Source: Ustulina deusta (Eukaryota; Ascomycota; Sordariomycetes; Xylariales; Xylariaceae). From it: a DNA stretch of 64,000 nucleotides. A program made the position numbers and the translations under genes. The stretch lies in NCBI GenBank assembly GCA_023159155.1, contig JAJNNX010000039.1:124001-188000 (forward strand), written 5' to 3'. Below the pieces are notes generated by a model. The model had not been told where the DNA came from. It saw nothing but the letters and a program-made list of their open reading frames with translations, and ran no database searches. This document shows positions 58,801-64,000 of the stretch, piece by piece. The stretch's first letter is position 1, and each line of letters opens with the position of its first letter.

Positions 58801-61800
58801 GACCTGGGTCTCCTCTGACGAAAAGGACGACTCAAAGACCTCTCGAATAACACTCTCGCTAGCCGAACTTGTCGTGGTCGTAGTGGTTGTAGAGGAAGAC
58901 TTCTTAACCATCTCGCTCGAGGTGACCGCGATATGATCTACGATCTCCTTGAAGACGCTACTCTCCTCTTTGCGCGTGGACTTGAACCATGACCAGCACC
59001 TCTGGAAAACCGTGAGGGAAAGGGAAGTCATTCCCACGCTCCTCATACAGACGGCTACTTCCTTCATGAGGACGATGATAGACTCGAACATCGAGACCTG
59101 GTGAATCGAGTACTCGTTCCAGCAGCTGATCAGGACCGCTGACGCCTCTTCCACTCGCTTCTGCTCACGAAGAAAGTACGCATACTTGAGCATGACGTCA
59201 ATTCTCTTTTCATGCCACTCGCACACCTGAGTGGTTTGGCAATGGTCACTGAGCTTGAGCCACAACTCCACGTAGATCTCCTCGGCGTTGCTGAATCGTC
59301 CTCGCTTGATGAGCTCCAAGGCCAGCTTGATCCTGTTCTCGACATAAACGATGGACCAAGTTTCCTCGGTCTCTTCTTCATAGCCAAACAAAAGGCTCTC
59401 AAAGACATCGACTCCTTCCTCGTGGCTGTGCTTCTTCAGCATCACGTCAAGGTGTCTGACGACATCATGACCGGAAGCTGAGTGATCATCGACGAATCCA
59501 GTGCCGACCGCTCGGATTTTAACTTGGATTTCTTTTGCTTTGGTCTCCTCACTGATTGAAATGTAGAGTTCGGAAAGTGCCTCGTAAATTTTGAGAACTT
59601 CGGTTGACGAGGCGCCATATTGATGTGTGTAAGAAGAGATCAGTACTTGTAATATCTCTTCTCGATAAGTCATGATTGTCGTACGCTTCTTGGACACAAG
59701 CGTCTCCGAGATCTGCAGAAGAGTGTTGCAACAGGTGACAACGATTTCGGCCTGGAGACCGAGCACGGTCTTGCCAATTCTAACTACCAGAGCGTACCAT
59801 TCCGTAGCGTCTGGGTAGCGCGACAGAACGGTCTCGTAGAACACGGCGCATGTGATGGCAGATTGTAGAACACTGACATGCTCGGGACCGAACAGTTGCT
59901 TCCGGACGCGATAGGCGATGTTGAAAAACTCCACGACTTCGTCAGGCAAGTACTGGGTTCTCCAACGGCTAGCCTCCAGCAAAGCAAAGCTTACTGAATC
60001 GGGGAAGACTGAGGCGAACTCCGGGGGGAACTGCAGGTCGCCCTGAACCTTGAACAACGACGAAAGCTTGAAGTGAACTGGCCAGTATCGGATCGCGTAT
60101 TCCAGAAGATAATGCGACGCGATTCTCTTGTCTACCTCGGACGAAGTCAGGTAACCCAAGCGTGGCTCGTCCACATCTCGCAGGTGTTTTCTCGCAGATG
60201 CCAGAAGGCGAACTAGCAGATCCTTGTGCCTGTCTTTCAGGTGCAGAGAGACATCCGAGTTATCCGGGATATTCAGGAAAGCTTGTTTGATGGCTTCATG
60301 TCGCAGTGAGATTAACCCTTCCACAGTAATAGTGAAGGCAGCGATCGAATTGATGATATGGCCGAGCTGAATGGGTCTCCCGCTACCGACGCCTTTAGAA
60401 TCTGTGCGAAGCAAGACCTCTAATTCGCTAATAAAGAGGGGCCTCTTGGCCGCCACTAGGAAAGAGAGCACAGTCTTGCTATCGCTGTCAGGCTTCACAG
60501 TTCCCAGAAGTCGCTGAACAAGCTCGGCCACGCTCTGCGGTGGCGATGTTACGAGAGTCTCGTAGGCTTTCCCGAAGTCCGCGGGCGTCTTCTGTTGTGC
60601 CAAATAGGCAACAAAGAGAGACGAGAATAGCATAGAACCGTCGCAAATAGTCAGAAGACCATCGAAGATGCTGTTTTGCTCCGCGGGATCTCTTGCTGCG
60701 AAATGGGGGTTGCGGGACAGACCTTGTTGAATGATGGTCTGAAGGTCGTCGTACACATTGTCGATCGACAACTCCACGATCTCCATAGACTTCGCTGCAT
60801 GTACGCCCAGAGGTTGAGAAAATAGGATTAATCGTAGATGAGCCACATTTTGGGCTATTCCTTGAAGCTTCTCGCTTACTTTCTTGCCTGCAGGCTTGAG
60901 GCCTTCCATTTCATCCAGACCGTCGATAATGATAGCAATTTCTTCATCCTCGCTGCTGTTGCTCAAAGCCTGTTGAAGCGCTTCCCACAATCTGTCTTCT
61001 TGAGCGGCACCCGAAGGTAGTGCTTTGGACTCGGTGAAGGCTTGGAATATGACGATGAATAAATCTAAGTCGCCAATTCGTAGCGACAGTAGTTGAAATA
61101 GCAGTGTCTTCAGCATAGAGAGACAGGATGCTTGCGCAGGGACGCTGGCATCTGAATTAAATGATTAGAGTTTTTTCGGCAAGATAGCTTATACATATTT
61201 GACTTACTGTAGAAGAAATTCAAGGTGGGCACAACTCCACGGCCACCAATCGGCCGTTGTAGTCGATTCACAACCCAATTGGCAAGTGTCGTCTTTCCAG
61301 AGCCCGACGGCCCCTCCACGAGCAACACCTTTTCATCGTGCTTGAAGAACTGGTTCATGTGTGACTGAAACCAGAGGCAGGTATATTCTTCCGCACGGCT
61401 CGCTAGGCTAATGTGGTTGGAAGAGAGAAATGAAAGGACCTTGTCTTTGGGCGCTAGCCACTCCCGTAGAGTTTCGATCTGGATGGCGTCGCCGTATCCC
61501 TGATTCCGGAGCTCAAAGTTCCATATCTCGCGCTCACACTGCAGCACTCGCAAACGGTAGTTGTCGATAGACGCACCATAGGTCGCGTATATATCCAGTC
61601 GAGTCCCCTGGTGGGAACGATGAGCAGCAGTATAGTAACTAATTGCAATGCCAGCGACAATGTTGAGGAGCTCCGAGAAAGCTCTAGCCACACCCTCCAT
61701 GATCGGAGAAGCGAGGCGAAGGGCATTCTCGGCTCTCAACAATGGTGACAGCTCCAGTCCAAGCTGATAGAACAAGTCAAAGGCCGTCTGTAGTGCTGGC

Positions 61801-62509
61801 GCATTCTCATAGCCCAGCTGTTGTCATCGGTATCATCAGTAGTGCGTTATTATACGACCTTGAGATGAATGGAAGCTTACCTCAAGCAAGATGAGACACT
61901 GTCCATAAATAAGGCTGGACGCGGCTTCACATTCGGCAGTGAAAGACTCTATCGCTTCACTGAGTCGATTGACTTGCCCAGCGAAGTAACTTGCAGATAT
62001 GAGAACTCGATCCCATGAGCCGCCCTTGTGAGGCAGCCTAGCCATTCGCTCCTGTTTGATCCATTCCACCAGACCAGCGTGAGACGTGTCGAAGGCAGCG
62101 ATGCCTACATTGGCACCTAGCTCTCGCTGGCATCTCTGACGAACCGAGACGTACTGATCTTTGACAAACTGTACGCTCGTCTGTTGCCCACTCGCGGCGC
62201 GGATCAAATTAGAGCGTCTACCTGTGGCAAAGCGCTTGGCTACATGAACGCTATCGCCCACCGAGGCGGGTGATAGAAGAGCAGGGGAATGATTCTGGAA
62301 GGCGGGGGCGTTGGCGTAGGTGACGACCTCGCGCCCTTCTGCCTTGGAAGTTCCATTCCCTAGGCCATTAGGTTCAGCAGTCCTCTTGACTGCCTCTGTA
62401 GGTGGCTGGCTGTGGCCTAATATAACAAACTTAGCAAATCATATCCACCATGATGAAAGATATGTAAGGATCATCTCTTACCTGATGAATTCCCTCGTCG
62501 ACCCAACAT
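55870..62509 (-). CDS. NACHT-TPR STAND protein, 2,151 aa
   Basis: Four minus-strand exons, 62509-62482, 62416-61881, 61817-61208 and 61151-55870. The introns are 65, 63 and 56 nt with GTAAGA, GTAAGC and GTAAGT donors. Exon 1 encodes only MLGRRGNSSG. The helical N-terminal region (~90-330; SWDRVLISASYFAGQVNRLS, YGQCLILLELGYENAPALQT) resembles the fungal STAND N-terminal domain. Walker A VEGPSGSGKTTLANW is at ~357-370, and Walker B IAIIIDGLDEMEG at ~463. From ~750 onward the protein is a long TPR array, interrupted by Ser/Thr-rich linkers (SSSTTTTTTTSSASES; ESSSTTTVTKE). STAND proteins are signalling switches; fungal members are linked to non-self recognition and cell death, but no effector domain is evident. 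The frame is fully open, in contrast to the NLR pseudogene. The start could lie further 5' if another exon exists. Confidence 0.85.
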
Positions 62510-64000
62510 GACTCCCAAACGCGGGAACAGACCACGAAAACCACTAGACTTATTTTTGTGCTTCAGTTTGGGCAATCACAGCCTCTGGAAGAGCTGACAT
62601 GTATGGCAATGAAGTTGGTATGCTCTGGGCTCATGATACGGAGCCTGGGACACTTATATAGGGTCTGTACGCTGTCTGCCGATCTATACAAGGTACACAG
62701 AATCAAAGCTCCCGGCCGACGGCGGCACCGGCAGCTAAAATACTACGTCGCCCCAAGCAGTTAAGCCTCCGGTCGACTGGGCACACCAGCCGAGCTGAAA
62801 TGTATTTGCAGACTGGGGTGCATGGCTATGACGCCTGACGACGGGGACCTATCACTGCCTCAATAAGCGCCCAGGGCAATACAATTTGTACATTACAAGT
62901 ACCTACCCCCCTTGACGTAATGGTGTACCCTAGATCTGGATAACATGCAGCTAGGTTCGAGATCCTCGTAGGAAGTCTAGACGATCCTAGGCCACCTACA
63001 GTGGCCTGATCTAACTCAAATCAGTATATGTATGGCTGATTGTACGTCAAGTATTATATAGGAAGTATTAACCAACTCGAAAGGTAACTTTTCTACCAAT
63101 ATCGAAACTTTATGCTAGCTAGATTTAACATAGAATATAGACAAGTTGAAGGTCGTAAAGGGGTTACTTTTTAAAGTGAGTGGCTATTTGTAGGGGGTTT
63201 CATGGCTTCTAGAGGGGGCCTGGACGTTCCAAACATCGACCCAGACACGCGGGTTGATATTAGGATTGTTCGGGTGGTGCACCAGGTATAGTACCAACGT
63301 CAGGTCAGATACGCATGTACACTGCACGATTGCTTACAGTACCTTATCTTGCAATGGGACCATATATGCACACTACTCCTACCTTTGGCAGATGTAGTAT
63401 ATGCCTACATCATGCTTAACTATCCTGCGAATGAAGGCTGAGCACAAGCTGCACATCCCACGCCCAGCTTCGAGTCTTTGCAGCGGAACACCAGGATTGG
63501 CCCGGCCAGCGCCTGACTCGTAATGAAATATGACGCATGGAATAGGAACCATTTCCTGATCCGGCGGCATGAATGCAGCTAAAAGAAGGACATGCCTCCG
63601 ATATTTGCGCGCGACGTGCAGGCAATTGCCTAATCTGGCTGCACGAAGCCAGCTGAACCAGCTGAAGGGCATGACCGCAGCTGGCCGTAGGAGCAGGGGG
63701 CCTGTGGAACAGACAAGGGTATTGATCTACCTCTATACCTATCTCGTGCACCATGTTGTCGGCTTTCCAGGCCCTTTCGCCAACAAACGGCTGGATGAAA
63801 TGATTGAAATGAACTTTGGGCCGTGGCTTTCTCATGTCCGAACAAGCTGGACAGCACATGGGGGGCTCCAGAGATTTGGTCCTCACTGCAACGCTGACCA
63901 AAAGGAAAAGAAAACAGCGAGTTTTAGCTATGTTATTGGTGCACAAAAGTTCCTTCGCAATCATGGATGTGAATGCCAGACGTATCAGTTCATGGAGATG
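62510..64000. other. Right-end spacer, 1,491 bp
   Basis: Upstream of the NACHT-TPR gene. A minus-strand segment (~63,379-63,964) has raised GC and two long overlapping frames, one ending RGMCSLCSAFIRRI, which might belong to a multi-exon gene running beyond the window. No motif is secure enough to call it. Confidence 0.4.

Noticed and set aside
63379..63964. Possible multi-exon minus-strand gene near the right end
   Set aside because: Raised GC and a CxxC segment are suggestive, but no splice model or domain could be supported within the window.

Overview
The window looks like the nuclear genome of a filamentous ascomycete (Pezizomycotina, most likely Sordariomycetes). Genes on both strands carry short introns, mostly 49-160 nt, with GTRNGT-type donors and CTAAC/CTAAT-like branch sites. 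There is no operon structure. The proteins are eukaryotic housekeeping proteins plus fungal STAND/NLR-type proteins, and the transposons show the extreme AT bias of repeat-induced point mutation (RIP). I could not run homology searches; identities rest on motifs and family knowledge, and exon joins were worked out by hand from splice signals and reading frame.

Layout. 1-4,005: the 3' end of an acidic protein, an M20 metallopeptidase (+), and the methionine-salvage isomerase Mri1 (-). 4,352-15,393: an AT-rich block made of two RIP-degraded transposons. The first is a Ty1/copia LTR retrotransposon (4,357-11,718, minus strand) with two 244-bp LTRs and a GAAAG target duplication. The second is a pogo/Fot1-like DNA element (12,244-15,391) with 43-bp inverted repeats and a TA target. 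A ~520-bp island between them is not AT-mutated. 15,769-30,131: housekeeping genes for TRAPPII subunit Trs130 (+), geranylgeranyltransferase-I beta Cdc43 (-), an Ilm1-like membrane protein (+), and the nine-exon NatB subunit Mdm20/Naa25 (-).

31,519-40,560 is an accessory stretch: a 2EXR-domain protein with an N-terminal 13-residue repeat, a cytochrome P450 relic, a small predicted secreted repeat protein of uncertain 3' end, a four-exon Cox23 gene (84 aa), and a decayed NLR-type gene (hydrolase-NACHT-ankyrin) with several frame breaks. 42,163-53,119 returns to intact genes: a cation/Ca2+ exchanger of the CCX type, a small disordered Gln-rich protein with a TATA box, phosphomannomutase Sec53, and a WW-PhoD phosphatase-like protein. 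55,870-62,509 is a large NACHT-TPR STAND protein (2,151 aa, minus strand).

The housekeeping genes act in separate processes: vesicle traffic, prenylation, N-terminal acetylation, mannose activation, methionine salvage and cytochrome-oxidase assembly. The points most worth follow-up are the decayed NLR beside an intact NACHT-TPR gene, the RIP pattern and its edges, a probable GC-AG intron in mdm20, and the P450 relic.
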